Source: JBEIHX01 sp040381075
GTDB taxonomy: Bacteria; Pseudomonadota; Alphaproteobacteria; Caulobacterales; Aquidulcibacteraceae
Direction of reading: 5' to 3'
DNA: 64,000 nucleotides
NCBI GenBank assembly: GCA_040381075.1
Contig: JBEIHX010000014.1
Location: 18,642-82,641, forward strand
Positions 38,671-47,472 of the stretch are shown one piece after another; the first letter of the stretch is position 1; every line of letters begins with the position of its first letter. A program made the translations under genes and the position numbers. Below the pieces are notes generated by a model. That model had not been told where the DNA came from. It ran no database searches and worked only from the letters and a program-made list of their open reading frames with translations.

Positions 38671-39789
38671 CTACCCTGAAAGCTCGCCGGCGATCCGGTC
38701 GGTGACGAGCCGGCCCTGCGCCGTCAGCGCGATCCGCTCGCCCAGGATGCGGACAAGCCCGTCGCCAGCGAGCACCGCAAGGAGAGGCCGTCGCGCCTCG
38801 GGAATCGTCGTGATTGGAGCCCCCTCCGTGAGCCGAAGCCCCATCAGCACGCGCTCCTGAGCGATCGCCGCTGCATCCAGTTCCTCCGCAGAGCGCCAGC
38901 CGACGCCGTGTGCGGCGACCGCATTGACATAGGCTGTGACGGAATCCCAGGCCGCCGTGGCAAGACGCGCGCCCCGAAGCGACAGGCGCCCATGCGCCCC
39001 GGGGCCAACACCGATCCAATCCGCGCTGCGCCAGTATAACAGATTGTGCCGCGACTGTTGCCAGGGGCTGGCGGCATGGTTGGACACCTCATAGGCAGGC
39101 AGGCCCCGGGCGCGGGTCATCGCCTCGGTGAGTTCATAAAACCGGGCGGCCTCCTCTTCGTCGGGCGTGATGATCTGACCACGGCGGTACTGACGCGCGA
39201 ATGGCGTGCCCTCCTCAATGGTAAGCTGGTAGGCGGACAGATGCTGAAGGCCCAGATCAAGCGCCTCGGCAAGCTCGCGTTCCCAGGCGTCAAGACTCTG
39301 TCCGTGCCGGGCGTAAATCAGGTCGATTGAGAAGCGAGGAAACACTGAACGAGCCGCCTCAATCGCCGCGCGCGCGCCCGCCGCGTCATGATCGCGGCCC
39401 AAGCGGGCGAGATCCGGGTCGTTCAGAGCCTGGACGCCAAGCGACAAGCGATTGATCCCGGCGGCCCGGAAGCCCTCAAACAGGACGCGCGCGCTTGAGG
39501 ATGGATTGGCCTCGAGACCGATCTCGGGGTCAGGCTCAAACCCGAACAGGCGATCAGCGGCCTCAATGACGGCCCCGATTTCATGCGGTTGCATCAACGA
39601 GGGCGTTCCGCCGCCAAAATGCAGGCTCGACAGGCGGCGGGGGCCAATCCGATCGCGGTGGGCGGCGAGATCAGCGCAGACGGCGGCAAGCAGGGCGCCG
39701 GCGTCATGGTTGCGCGCAAGGAACACGTTGAAGTCGCAATACGGGCAGATGCGCGCACAGAACGGCCAGTGCACGTAAAGACCAAGCAT
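38671..39789 (-). CDS. hemW: radical SAM heme chaperone HemW
   Basis: 372 aa from the ATG giving MLGLYVHWPFCARICPYCDF; the frame extends upstream only by overlap with rdgB. The 4Fe-4S motif C-x3-C-x2-C is Cys11, Cys15, Cys18. Also present are LHFGGGTPSLMQP, EIGLEANPSS, INRLSLGVQALND and IDLIYARHGQSL. HemW carries heme to membrane proteins and was formerly misnamed coproporphyrinogen oxidase. It starts 7 nt after rdgB, the typical alphaproteobacterial pair. Confidence 0.95.
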   Translation of the reverse strand: MLGLYVHWPFCARICPYCDFNVFLARNHDAGALLAAVCADLAAHRDRIGPRRLSSLHFGGGTPSLMQPHEIGAVIEAADRLFGFEPDPEIGLEANPSSSARVLFEGFRAAGINRLSLGVQALNDPDLARLGRDHDAAGARAAIEAARSVFPRFSIDLIYARHGQSLDAWERELAEALDLGLQHLSAYQLTIEEGTPFARQYRRGQIITPDEEEAARFYELTEAMTRARGLPAYEVSNHAASPWQQSRHNLLYWRSADWIGVGPGAHGRLSLRGARLATAAWDSVTAYVNAVAAHGVGWRSAEELDAAAIAQERVLMGLRLTEGAPITTIPEARRPLLAVLAGDGLVRILGERIALTAQGRLVTDRIAGELSG

Positions 39790-39796
39790 CGCCGTC

Positions 39797-40402
39797 TCAG
39801 ACGGCAAAGCACGCCTCCACCAGTTTGGCGAAGGCGTCGGCCCGATGACTGATCCGGTGCTTCTCGGCGGGAGGCATTTCAGCGACTGTCGCGTGCGCGC
39901 CATGTGGCACGAACACAGGATCGAAACCGAAGCCCTTGTCTCCGCGCGGCGGCCAGACGAGGGCGCCAGCCATTTCCCCGCGGAACGCCGCCTCCCCGCC
40001 GTCAGGCCACACAAGCGCGAGCACGCAGACAAAGCGGGCGGTCCGATCAGTCGCGCCAGCCGCGTGCAGCGCCGCCTCCACCTTGCCCATAGCCGCCATC
40101 CAGTCGCGCGGCTGACCCGCCCAGTCTGCCGTGTAAACGCCAGGCTGGCCGCCAAGAGCGCGCACTTCCAGGCCGCTGTCGTCGGACAACGCGATCCTGC
40201 CGCTTGCCTGGGCGGCGGCGCGCGCTTTGAGCAGCGCATTGCCGACAAAGCTGTCCTCGGTCTCAGCCGGCTCCGGCAGACCCAGATCCGCCGCGCTCAC
40301 CAAGCGTACGCCAAATGGCTGCAGCAGCTCGCGAACTTCCGCCACCTTGCCGGCGTTGTGGCTTGCGATGACAATTTCCGTGCCTGGTGGAATCCGCCGC
40401 AT
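39797..40402 (-). CDS. rdgB: non-canonical purine NTP pyrophosphatase (RdgB/HAM1)
   Basis: 201 aa from the ATG giving MRRIPPGTEIVIASHNAGK. The substrate loop is ASHNAGKVAEV. The catalytic region is ALSDDSGLEVRALGGQPGVY, with FVCVLALVWPDGGEA and GFGFDPVFVPHG, and SHRADAF near the end. It removes ITP/dITP and XTP from nucleotide pools. It leads the rdgB-hemW unit; rph, often upstream in relatives, is not here. Confidence 0.96.
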   Translation of the reverse strand: MRRIPPGTEIVIASHNAGKVAEVRELLQPFGVRLVSAADLGLPEPAETEDSFVGNALLKARAAAQASGRIALSDDSGLEVRALGGQPGVYTADWAGQPRDWMAAMGKVEAALHAAGATDRTARFVCVLALVWPDGGEAAFRGEMAGALVWPPRGDKGFGFDPVFVPHGAHATVAEMPPAEKHRISHRADAFAKLVEACFAV

Positions 40403-40876
40403 CCGCGCCCGTGCATGTTCCTGGTTGTTGGCCGCCCCTCCTGTCACAGGCTGCCTTAGGCCGCAAGTTCGACCCGGAGGCTGTGAGTCTGGCCGCATGA
40501 GACTGGCCAGGCTGGAGTGTTCGAAGAGGACTTACCGGCAGTGAACGGCGCTCTGCAGTTCGCCGGGCGCGCAGCGCCGGACCCTCGATTGCGCCACGGT
40601 GGGCTGTGACGCGACGCAGGCCCGGCGCAGGACCTGGGCGCGGTTTGCGTCCGCTCCGGTGAGCGTTCGAGCGTCGATTCATGCCCGTGCCGAGGGATTC
40701 CAGACTTGACTTAATCGAAAGTCGATAAAATTCTGGAAGACATGAGGAAGACATGAGTCTGCGCCGCTGACACCGGCCAGACGCCAATCCGGCGCAGGAC
40801 AGTGGGCAGCGCTGCAGTGGGCGTGGTCAGCGCACCGGGACATACTTCGACCCGACGAGAGAGAGGGGATCAGCCC
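40403..40876. promoter_or_regulatory. divergent spacer with an AT-rich dyad and possible promoter
   Basis: 474 nt between rdgB and the DUF2975 gene. It contains one AT-rich block in GC-rich DNA: TTGACT at 40706-40711 and TAAAAT at 40726-40731, although the 14-nt spacing is short for sigma-70. GACTT (40708-40712) and AAGTC (40719-40723) form a dyad around AATCGA. It could be the promoter and operator of the DUF2975-XRE pair. Nothing else is recognisable. Confidence 0.45.
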
Positions 40877-41425
40877 ATGAAGGTCATTGGACGCGGGTCG
40901 GTTGCGGCCTTCATCAAGCCAGCGCTGGATATGGGCTGGAGCCTCTCCTGGGCCGGCCTGTGCATCGCCGCAGCGCTCAGCCTGCTTTACTTCGGGTCTC
41001 TGGCGGCCGGCGGCAGGCTGACCATTCCAGGCATGGAGGCCATTGCAGAGCCCGGAGCGTGGCAAGCAGTGGGCATTTCGCTCATCACCTATGCGGTCTA
41101 CGCCACGGCGCTGATCGTTATCACCGGTGAGATGCGCGCGATCTTTGCAACGCTGGTCGAAGGAGACCCGTTCGTGCCTGAAAACGCGCGCCGGTTACGC
41201 CGTGTCGCGGGGGCGATCGTAGGCCTGGAACTCGCCAGATATGCGATCTCTGCGGCTGCGAACATCATCCTTGTCGTCTTCGGTCAGCCTGAGACAGGTC
41301 GGATCACTGTAAAGCTGCTGAACATCAACCTGGCTGCATGGACGGCTGTCGTGGTGCTGATCGTGCTGGCGGAGATATTCCGCGAGGGCGCCGCTCTGCG
41401 ACGCGACCAGCAGCTGACGATCTGA
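40877..41425 (+). CDS. DUF2975 four-helix membrane protein
   Basis: 182 aa from the ATG giving MKVIGRGSVAAFIKPALDMG, preceded by GAGGGG. Four hydrophobic segments lie near 18-42, 60-85, 113-137 and 146-166. Family marks are GDPFVPENARRLRRVA and the C-terminal AEIFREGAALRRDQQLTI. DUF2975 proteins almost always precede a small XRE regulator, as here (7 nt gap), and are thought to modulate it. The function is otherwise unknown. Confidence 0.9.
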   Translation: MKVIGRGSVAAFIKPALDMGWSLSWAGLCIAAALSLLYFGSLAAGGRLTIPGMEAIAEPGAWQAVGISLITYAVYATALIVITGEMRAIFATLVEGDPFVPENARRLRRVAGAIVGLELARYAISAAANIILVVFGQPETGRITVKLLNINLAAWTAVVVLIVLAEIFREGAALRRDQQLTI

Positions 41426-41432
41426 GGCGGTC

Positions 41433-41705
41433 ATGGCGATACGCGTCACCCTTGACCGTGTCCTGCTTGACCGGCGCATGTCGCTCACCGAGCTGTGCGA
41501 GCGTGTTGGCATCACGATGGCGAACCTGTCGATCCTGAAAACAGGCAAGGCAAGAGCGATCCGCTTTTCAACCCTCTCGGCCCTCTGCCGTGAGCTTCAA
41601 TGTCAGCCAGGCGACATACTCAGCTACGCGCCGGGGCCAGACGAAGCAGAAGACGACATGGACGTGGATGTGGATGTGGCGGCGGCGCGCCGCGTCATGC
41701 GCTGA
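41433..41705 (+). CDS. YozG-like XRE-family transcriptional regulator
   Basis: 90 aa. The helix-turn-helix is MSLTELCERVGITMANLSIL with KTGKARAIRFSTLSALCREL following, and CQPGDILSY is the closing family motif. The C-terminal tail is acidic (DEAEDDMDVDVDV). It pairs with the DUF2975 gene and probably autoregulates the pair through the AT-rich dyad upstream; this is inferred. Confidence 0.9.
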   Translation: MAIRVTLDRVLLDRRMSLTELCERVGITMANLSILKTGKARAIRFSTLSALCRELQCQPGDILSYAPGPDEAEDDMDVDVDVAAARRVMR

Positions 41706-41821
41706 GTGCTCGCCGCCCGCATCGGGTCGCGACGCGCACTGCGGCGCCAAATGCTGCGCGCGCCTGCGCAGCGGCAAGAAACAGCGCCGTTGACGGATGC
41801 TTCCGGCGATGATCCGAGGCT

Positions 41822-41863
41822 CTATTCTTCCTGCTTGCGCAAATCCATGCCTTCCGCGATCAT
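41822..41863 (-). CDS. possible 13-codon micro-ORF
   Basis: MIAEGMDLRKQEE then a stop, preceded 8 nt upstream by AGGAG (41872-41876) on the minus strand. It lies alone in the 248-nt gap between the XRE regulator and DUF1800 genes. The initiation context is strong, but no product family is known and it may be chance. Confidence 0.3.
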   Translation of the reverse strand: MIAEGMDLRKQEE

Positions 41864-41953
41864 TTGACGTCTCCTGGCGGCTTGGGGGCGGCGCCGGGCG
41901 TCCGCCGGGCAGGCCGCAGGGGGCAAGGACGAGCAGGGGCGAGGAACAGCGGG

Positions 41954-43747
41954 ATGACTGACAGCACGTGTCCAGCCGATCACCGGCCGGCCCGACGGCA
42001 GGCGTGGCGCAGCATCCTGATCGCCGGACTGGCGGTTCTGGCCGCAGCCTGCGGCGGCGGCGGGGGGGGTGGCAGTCAAACGCCGCCGACGCCGCCACCG
42101 CCGCCTGTGCGCCTGGGCGCCCCTGAAGTCGCCCGTTTCCTGACCCAGGCGAGTTTCGGGCCGACGGACGCAGGGATCGAGGCGCTGCGCGATTCCAGTT
42201 TTGAGTCCTGGATCACCCAGCAGATCGCGGCCCCGCCGCCAACCCAGTCGCACCAGGCGACCGTCGAAGCCGCGCTGGCGGCTGCGCAGGCGGCCAACCC
42301 GAGTGCGTCAATTAATGCGAACAACTTCTACTACTCCTGGTGGCGTCAGACCGTCACAGAAGACGCGCAGTTGCGTCAACGCATGGCCTTCGCCTACTCC
42401 CAGATTTTCGTTGTGTCCCTGGTGGACACCGCCATCAGCGGGTCCAGCAACGGCATCCGCGGCGCAGCGTCATACTATGACATGCTGACCCGCAACGCAT
42501 TTTCGAACTACCGCACGCTGCTGGAGGAGGTGACGCTCCATCCAGTGATGGGAGTCTACCTGACGTTTCTCGCCAACCAGCGGGAAGACGCCGCGGGCAC
42601 ACGCACCCCGGACGAAAACTATGCCCGCGAAGTCATGCAGCTCATGTCCATAGGACTTTACGAGCTCAATCTGGACGGCACCACCCGCCTGAACGCGCAG
42701 GGCCAGCCCATTCTGGCGTACTCGCAGCAGGACATCTCCCAGCTGGCCAAGGTGTTCACGGGCATCAGCTGGTATCATCCAACTCCGACCAACACGACAT
42801 TCCTGGGCGGCAACAGGAATCCTGATTCCTTCGTCCGGCAGATGATCTTTTATCCGCAATACCACTCGTTTGCGCAGAAAAGCTTTCTGGGCGTGACCAT
42901 CCCGGCGCGCACGGCGGCAACCGTGACGCAGCAGACAATGGCGGATGATCTGCGGGTGGCGCTGGACGCCCTCGCCAATCACCCCAACGTCGCCCCGTTC
43001 ATGGCGACCCGGCTGATCCAGCAGTTCGTGACGTCCAATCCCAGCCCGGCGTATGTCGAGCGGGTGGCGCGTGTTTTCAACAACAACGGCCAGGGCGTGC
43101 GCGGCGACATGGGCGCGGTGATCCGCGCTGTGCTGACGGATACGGAGGCGCGCTCCGCGCCAAGCGGCGATTCCTTCGGCAAGCTGCGCGAACCCGTGAT
43201 CCGGCTCACCAATTGGGCGCGCGCATTCGGCGCGACCTCGGCCAGCGGCAACTGGCTGATCGGCTCCACATCCAGCAACCAGGTCCTCGGCCAGACCCCG
43301 CTGGCCTCGCCGAGCGTCTTTAATTTCTGGCGCCCCGGCTTCACCCCGGCCGGTACGACGCTGCTGGGCGCCCGCGGTCTGCGGGCCCCAGAGTTTCAGA
43401 TCGTCGACGAGGTTTCGGTTGCGGGCTACATCAACACGCTGCAAACAGCAGTCGCCACGGGCATCGGCGTGGCGACGGCCGGCGTGCCTGACGTGCGCAG
43501 CGCCTATGGGGCCGAGGTGGCCGTAGCCGATAACGCCGAGGCGCTCGTCGACCGCATGGACCGTCTGGTGTTCTACGGCGCGCTGCCCGCAGCGACCCGC
43601 ACCCGGATTGTGGAAGCCGTCAATTCCATAGCGATCCCTTCCGGAGCCACGGTCACGCAGGCTCAGATCGATGCCGCGCGGCTCAACCGCGTGCGGACAG
43701 CCATCCAGCTGTCGCTTGCGTCGCCCGACTTTTTGATCCAGCGCTGA
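41954..43747 (+). CDS. DUF1800 family protein, predicted lipoprotein
   Basis: 597 aa from the ATG giving MTDSTCPADHRPARRQ. The lipobox VLAAAC is followed by a Gly run and a Pro-rich linker. DUF1800 features are EVARFLTQASFGPTDAGIEA, LRQRMAFAYSQIF, YYDMLTRNAFSNYRTLLEEV, HPVMGVYLTFLANQ, PDENYAREVMQLMSIGLYEL and the late LPSPSVFNFWRPGF-like segment. The function is unknown. DUF1800 genes are nearly always paired with DUF1501 genes, as here, and the products are exported. The pair is plausibly linked to the outer surface. Confidence 0.9.
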   Translation: MTDSTCPADHRPARRQAWRSILIAGLAVLAAACGGGGGGGSQTPPTPPPPPVRLGAPEVARFLTQASFGPTDAGIEALRDSSFESWITQQIAAPPPTQSHQATVEAALAAAQAANPSASINANNFYYSWWRQTVTEDAQLRQRMAFAYSQIFVVSLVDTAISGSSNGIRGAASYYDMLTRNAFSNYRTLLEEVTLHPVMGVYLTFLANQREDAAGTRTPDENYAREVMQLMSIGLYELNLDGTTRLNAQGQPILAYSQQDISQLAKVFTGISWYHPTPTNTTFLGGNRNPDSFVRQMIFYPQYHSFAQKSFLGVTIPARTAATVTQQTMADDLRVALDALANHPNVAPFMATRLIQQFVTSNPSPAYVERVARVFNNNGQGVRGDMGAVIRAVLTDTEARSAPSGDSFGKLREPVIRLTNWARAFGATSASGNWLIGSTSSNQVLGQTPLASPSVFNFWRPGFTPAGTTLLGARGLRAPEFQIVDEVSVAGYINTLQTAVATGIGVATAGVPDVRSAYGAEVAVADNAEALVDRMDRLVFYGALPAATRTRIVEAVNSIAIPSGATVTQAQIDAARLNRVRTAIQLSLASPDFLIQR

Positions 43748-43757
43748 GGAGGCCGCC

Positions 43758-45311
43758 ATGGGTTTCGACAAAGCCAGCCGGCGCCACTTTCTGAAAACGG
43801 CCGGGGCGCTGTCCATGTTCGGCGCCGCCACCCCCCTTGCCATGCAGCTTGCGACCCTGGGATCAGCCTCGGCGCAGGCCGCCTCAGACTATCGGGCGCT
43901 GGTCTGTCTGTTCATGTTCGGCGGCAACGACAGCCACAACATGCTGCTGGCGACCGACTCCGACAGTTGGGGGCGTTACTGGTCGGCGCGAAATACTGGC
44001 AGCGATCCGATCGCGCTGATGCCGGTGGGCACAGCGCCGGTTACTCCCGGTCAGGTCGCCCCGCTGACCGGTCGCACCGTGAACAACGACAGCCCGGAAC
44101 GGTTCGGCGGCGTTCTGCCGGTCAACTCTGTGATCCCCAACGCCATCCCGGTCGGGACCAATGCGGCGACGCGCACCTTCGCATTACATCCGGTGCTGGC
44201 CCCGCTCGTTCCGATCTGGCAGGCCGGCCGTCTGGGCGCGCTCGCCAATGTTGGCCCACTGATTGTTCCCACCTCCAAGGCGCAATATCAGGCCCGCAGC
44301 GTCCCGCTGCCTGCCAGTCTCATGTCCCACAACGACCAGCAGTCGATCTGGCAGGCAAGCGCCGCGGAAGGCGCACGGCGCGGCTGGGGCGGCCTCATCG
44401 CCGACACGATGCTTTCCCAGAACGGCGCCAACTCGGTGTTCACCGGCGTCTCGGTGGCGGGAAACCAGGTCTTTCTGGCGGGTCAGAACGCCGTTCAGTA
44501 TCAGATGACGACCAACGCACAGCCGGCAGTGCGGATCAACCCCGCGACCGGGACAACGCTCAACACGTCGTCGCTCGCGGTAACGCGCATGCGCGAGATC
44601 ATTCGCGACAACGCCCATGTGAGTTTGTTCGGTCAGGACCATGCGGCGTTCGTACGCCGGTCAATGGACGTTGCGGACACCCTCAATCAGGCATTCTCCA
44701 GCACTCTTGCAACCAGCGTCGCGGCCCCGCCAGCGAATGTGAATCCGGTCACGGGCGCAACGGAAAACAACGCACTGGCGACCCAGTTGCAGACAGTCGC
44801 GCGCATGATCGCGCTCAACAGCGTTCTCGGATTGAGACGACAGGTCTTCTTCGTGAGCATCGGCGGCTGGGACACGCACGATTTCCAGAACCAGAACCAG
44901 ACGGTTCTGCTGGGGCGTGTTGCGCACGCCATGGCGTATTTCGACAGCGTCCTTGCGAATCTGGGCGGTGCGGACATGCGCAACCGGGTGACGACATTCA
45001 CGATGTCGGACTTCTCCCGTACCTTCACAACCAACGGCGACGGGACAGACCACGCATGGGGCGCCCATCATTTCGTGATGGGAGGGGCGGTGCGCGGTCA
45101 GAACGTTTGGGGTCAATATCCCACGCTTGGCGTCGATCAGGGGACATTCCGCAACCCCGATGCAGACCGGAACATCACCATTCCGACGACGTCTGTCGAT
45201 CAGTTTGGCGCAACGCTGGGGCGTTGGTTTGGCGTAGCGGACGCGCAACTGGACCAGATTTTTCCAAACCTGCGCAATTTCGCATCCCGTGATCTTGGCT
45301 TCATGCTGTAG
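43758..45311 (+). CDS. DUF1501 family protein, Tat-exported
   Basis: 517 aa. The twin-arginine signal SRRHFLKTAGALSMFG is at the start. The domain has LVCLFMFGGNDSHNMLL, LHPVLAPLVPIWQAGRLGAL, SLMSHNDQQSIWQ, then VFFVSIGGWDTHDFQNQN and TTFTMSDFSRTFTTNGDGTD, and HAWGAHHFVMGG. These resemble an alkaline phosphatase/sulfatase-like fold with conserved Asp and His. It starts 10 nt after DUF1800 with an AGGAGG site, so the two are co-translated. The biochemical role is not established. Confidence 0.92.
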   Translation: MGFDKASRRHFLKTAGALSMFGAATPLAMQLATLGSASAQAASDYRALVCLFMFGGNDSHNMLLATDSDSWGRYWSARNTGSDPIALMPVGTAPVTPGQVAPLTGRTVNNDSPERFGGVLPVNSVIPNAIPVGTNAATRTFALHPVLAPLVPIWQAGRLGALANVGPLIVPTSKAQYQARSVPLPASLMSHNDQQSIWQASAAEGARRGWGGLIADTMLSQNGANSVFTGVSVAGNQVFLAGQNAVQYQMTTNAQPAVRINPATGTTLNTSSLAVTRMREIIRDNAHVSLFGQDHAAFVRRSMDVADTLNQAFSSTLATSVAAPPANVNPVTGATENNALATQLQTVARMIALNSVLGLRRQVFFVSIGGWDTHDFQNQNQTVLLGRVAHAMAYFDSVLANLGGADMRNRVTTFTMSDFSRTFTTNGDGTDHAWGAHHFVMGGAVRGQNVWGQYPTLGVDQGTFRNPDADRNITIPTTSVDQFGATLGRWFGVADAQLDQIFPNLRNFASRDLGFML

Positions 45312-45328
45312 CGGTCACGGGAGTTTCG

Positions 45329-46615
45329 TTAAGCCAGAACCCCCAACGCACGCCGCTCCAGCTCGGCGTCCGGGCAGTACCCGTCCCTGATGTGCCCGCG
45401 GATGCGGGGATAGATTTCAGTGCGGAAGCGCCGCCCCGAAAAGACCCCGTAATGGCCTACCCCGGGCTGCACATAATCAATCTTCCGGCGCGCCGGAATG
45501 TTGGGGCAGATGTCGTGAGCGGCCTGGGTCTGTCCGATACCGGAAATATCGTCGTTTTCACCTTCGATGGTCATCAGGCCGACAGTGTGGATGGCGTCCG
45601 GGTTGACGCGACGCCCGCGGTGATAAAGTTCGCTGCGCGCCAGAAGATGACGCTGGAACACCTCATCGATCGTCTGCAGGTAGAACTCAGCGGTCAGGTC
45701 CATGACAGACAGGTACTCATCATAGAAGGTACGATGCTTGGCTGCGCTGTCGCCGTCGCCCGCCACGAGGTGATTGAAGAAGCTGTGATGCGCGTCGACG
45801 TGGCGATCCCAGTTCATGTTCATGAATGAAGCGAGCTGGACAAAGCCTGGATAGACCTGCCGCATGGCGCCAGGATAGGGAGCAGGAACCGTGTGAATCA
45901 TGCGCCGCTCGAACCACTCAAACGGCTTTTCTTCGGCAAGCAGGTTAGGCTGGGTGGGAGACCGGCGCGCATCAATCGGCGACCCCATGAAGGTCATGGA
46001 CGCGGGGAGATCGGCATCGCCATCCTCGCTCATCAGGGCGATCGCGGCGAGCGCTGCCGGACCGGGCTGACAGACGGCAGCGATATGGGCGCCAGGGCCG
46101 ATGACCCCAATCATCCGGCGCACCGCGTCAATGTAATCGTTGAGATCAAACCGTCCCTGAAACACGGGCGCCATGCGGGCGTCGGCCCAGTCGGTGATGA
46201 AAACCTCGTGGTCTGGCAGGAAGGCTTCGACCGTGTCGCGCAGCAGGGTCGCGTAGTGGCCAGACATCGGCGCGATGATCAGAACCCTGGGGTCGACCCG
46301 CGGCCCCGCAGCCGCATCCAGGATAGCCGGATCGCGCTCGAAGTAGACAAGATTACACCATGTCTCACGGTGAACCGCGACCGGCGACACGGGAACCTCA
46401 ACGCCATTGACCCGCGTCGAGGTTATGCCCCAGTCAGGCTTGCCGTAGCGTCGCGTCACGCTCTCAAAGACATCGGCGGCCGCCGTCGCCGTCCGCGCCA
46501 GCACCGTTCCAGCAAGGGGATTGAAGCTTGAACTCCACAGAGTTCTCTGGAAACGCGCGCCTGCACGCATTGGTGCAACAGCGGCGCGTTGCATCTCATA
46601 AAACGCATACAGCAT
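45329..46615 (-). CDS. phaZ: intracellular polyhydroxyalkanoate depolymerase
   Basis: 428 aa. The nucleophile is a cysteine, Cys182 in AAVCQPGPAALA, as in the Ralstonia-type intracellular PHB depolymerases (VCQP). Further family marks are LIIAPMSGHYATLLRDTVEA, EVFITDWADARMAP, TFMGSPIDARRSPT and the late GVGHYGVFSGRRF, which carries the catalytic His. It mobilises stored PHB. It converges with the DUF1501 gene 17 nt away. The thiolase at 57.4 kb and acyl-CoA dehydrogenase at 28 kb would handle related acyl-CoA flux. Confidence 0.93.
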   Translation of the reverse strand: MLYAFYEMQRAAVAPMRAGARFQRTLWSSSFNPLAGTVLARTATAAADVFESVTRRYGKPDWGITSTRVNGVEVPVSPVAVHRETWCNLVYFERDPAILDAAAGPRVDPRVLIIAPMSGHYATLLRDTVEAFLPDHEVFITDWADARMAPVFQGRFDLNDYIDAVRRMIGVIGPGAHIAAVCQPGPAALAAIALMSEDGDADLPASMTFMGSPIDARRSPTQPNLLAEEKPFEWFERRMIHTVPAPYPGAMRQVYPGFVQLASFMNMNWDRHVDAHHSFFNHLVAGDGDSAAKHRTFYDEYLSVMDLTAEFYLQTIDEVFQRHLLARSELYHRGRRVNPDAIHTVGLMTIEGENDDISGIGQTQAAHDICPNIPARRKIDYVQPGVGHYGVFSGRRFRTEIYPRIRGHIRDGYCPDAELERRALGVLA

Positions 46616-46728
46616 CAGGCCACCTCGCGGCTCTGTAACCGCCGGGACATTTTAGGGATATCTCCGGGTTCGGCCATCCCTCACGACGCCCGCAGTCCTG
46701 AAAACGCAGCCCCGCATCCTGGCCGAAC

Positions 46729-47349
46729 TCAAAGACGCCCCTCAAGATGCGCCCCCAGACAGGCGGCCATGTCATCGGGGCCGACGGAATCGGGAAAAAA
46801 CGACTTTAGGCGGCCGTCCCTGTCAAACAGGTAAATTATTGATGTGTGGGCGATGGTATATTGGGCGGCGCTATCCGGATCGGGTTCGACAGTTGCGCCC
46901 GACTTGAAGCTCCGCTGGGCAGCCTCGACCTCCTGCCGGGTCCCGGTGAGCCCGCGAAGGCCGTCCGGAAATGCAGGGGTCTGGACGTAGGCGGCAAGCG
47001 CCTGCGGGGTGTCGCGCTCAGGGTCAACCGAAATGAAGACGGTGTTGAAGCGCCCTGCCGCATCCGGTCCAAGCCGCGACAGCGCAGCCGCCATCCGTTG
47101 CAGGGCCATGGGACAGATGTCCGGACAGAACGAAAACCCAAGATAGTAAAGCGTCGGCCTGCCGCGAAAGTCATCCTGGCTGACGCGCCTGCCGGTGTGG
47201 TCAACCAGCGAGAAGCGATCCGTGATCTCGGCGTAGGCGCGACCGCGGCAAATCGGCGGGACAGCAGCGGCATTCTCTGCAACCGGCGCGCACCCCGCCG
47301 CCAGCGATGCCAACGCCGCGAGCAGAGGCGAAGTTTGACGGACCCTCAT
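46729..47349 (-). CDS. SCO1/SenC/PrrC family copper-binding lipoprotein
   Basis: 206 aa from the ATG giving MRVRQTSPLLAALASLAAGC, with the lipobox LAAGC (Cys20). The thioredoxin-like domain has FSFCPDICP with Cys75 and Cys79, and the copper-ligand His168 in TIAHTS. Such proteins deliver copper to cytochrome c oxidase and can influence redox signalling. It is divergent from regB, spaced 123 nt, as in senC/prrC clusters with the RegBA system. Confidence 0.92.
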   Translation of the reverse strand: MRVRQTSPLLAALASLAAGCAPVAENAAAVPPICRGRAYAEITDRFSLVDHTGRRVSQDDFRGRPTLYYLGFSFCPDICPMALQRMAAALSRLGPDAAGRFNTVFISVDPERDTPQALAAYVQTPAFPDGLRGLTGTRQEVEAAQRSFKSGATVEPDPDSAAQYTIAHTSIIYLFDRDGRLKSFFPDSVGPDDMAACLGAHLEGRL

Positions 47350-47472
47350 GCCGGCAGGAAATAGACCTTCGACGCGCTCAGCAAGCGCCGACGCGCAGAT
47401 TTGATCACAGGAAACTGCTCGACAAGTCGGGAAAAGCCGCAAATCCTTGCTGCATCAAGCGTCAAGGCCACC

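Noticed and set aside
42470..43843. 457-codon open frame opposite DUF1800
   Set aside because: Antisense to a recognised family; no motif or ribosome-binding site.
43967..45292. 441-codon open frame in another frame of DUF1501
   Set aside because: It overlaps the recognised DUF1501 CDS on the same strand; composition is Arg/Gly-rich shadow.
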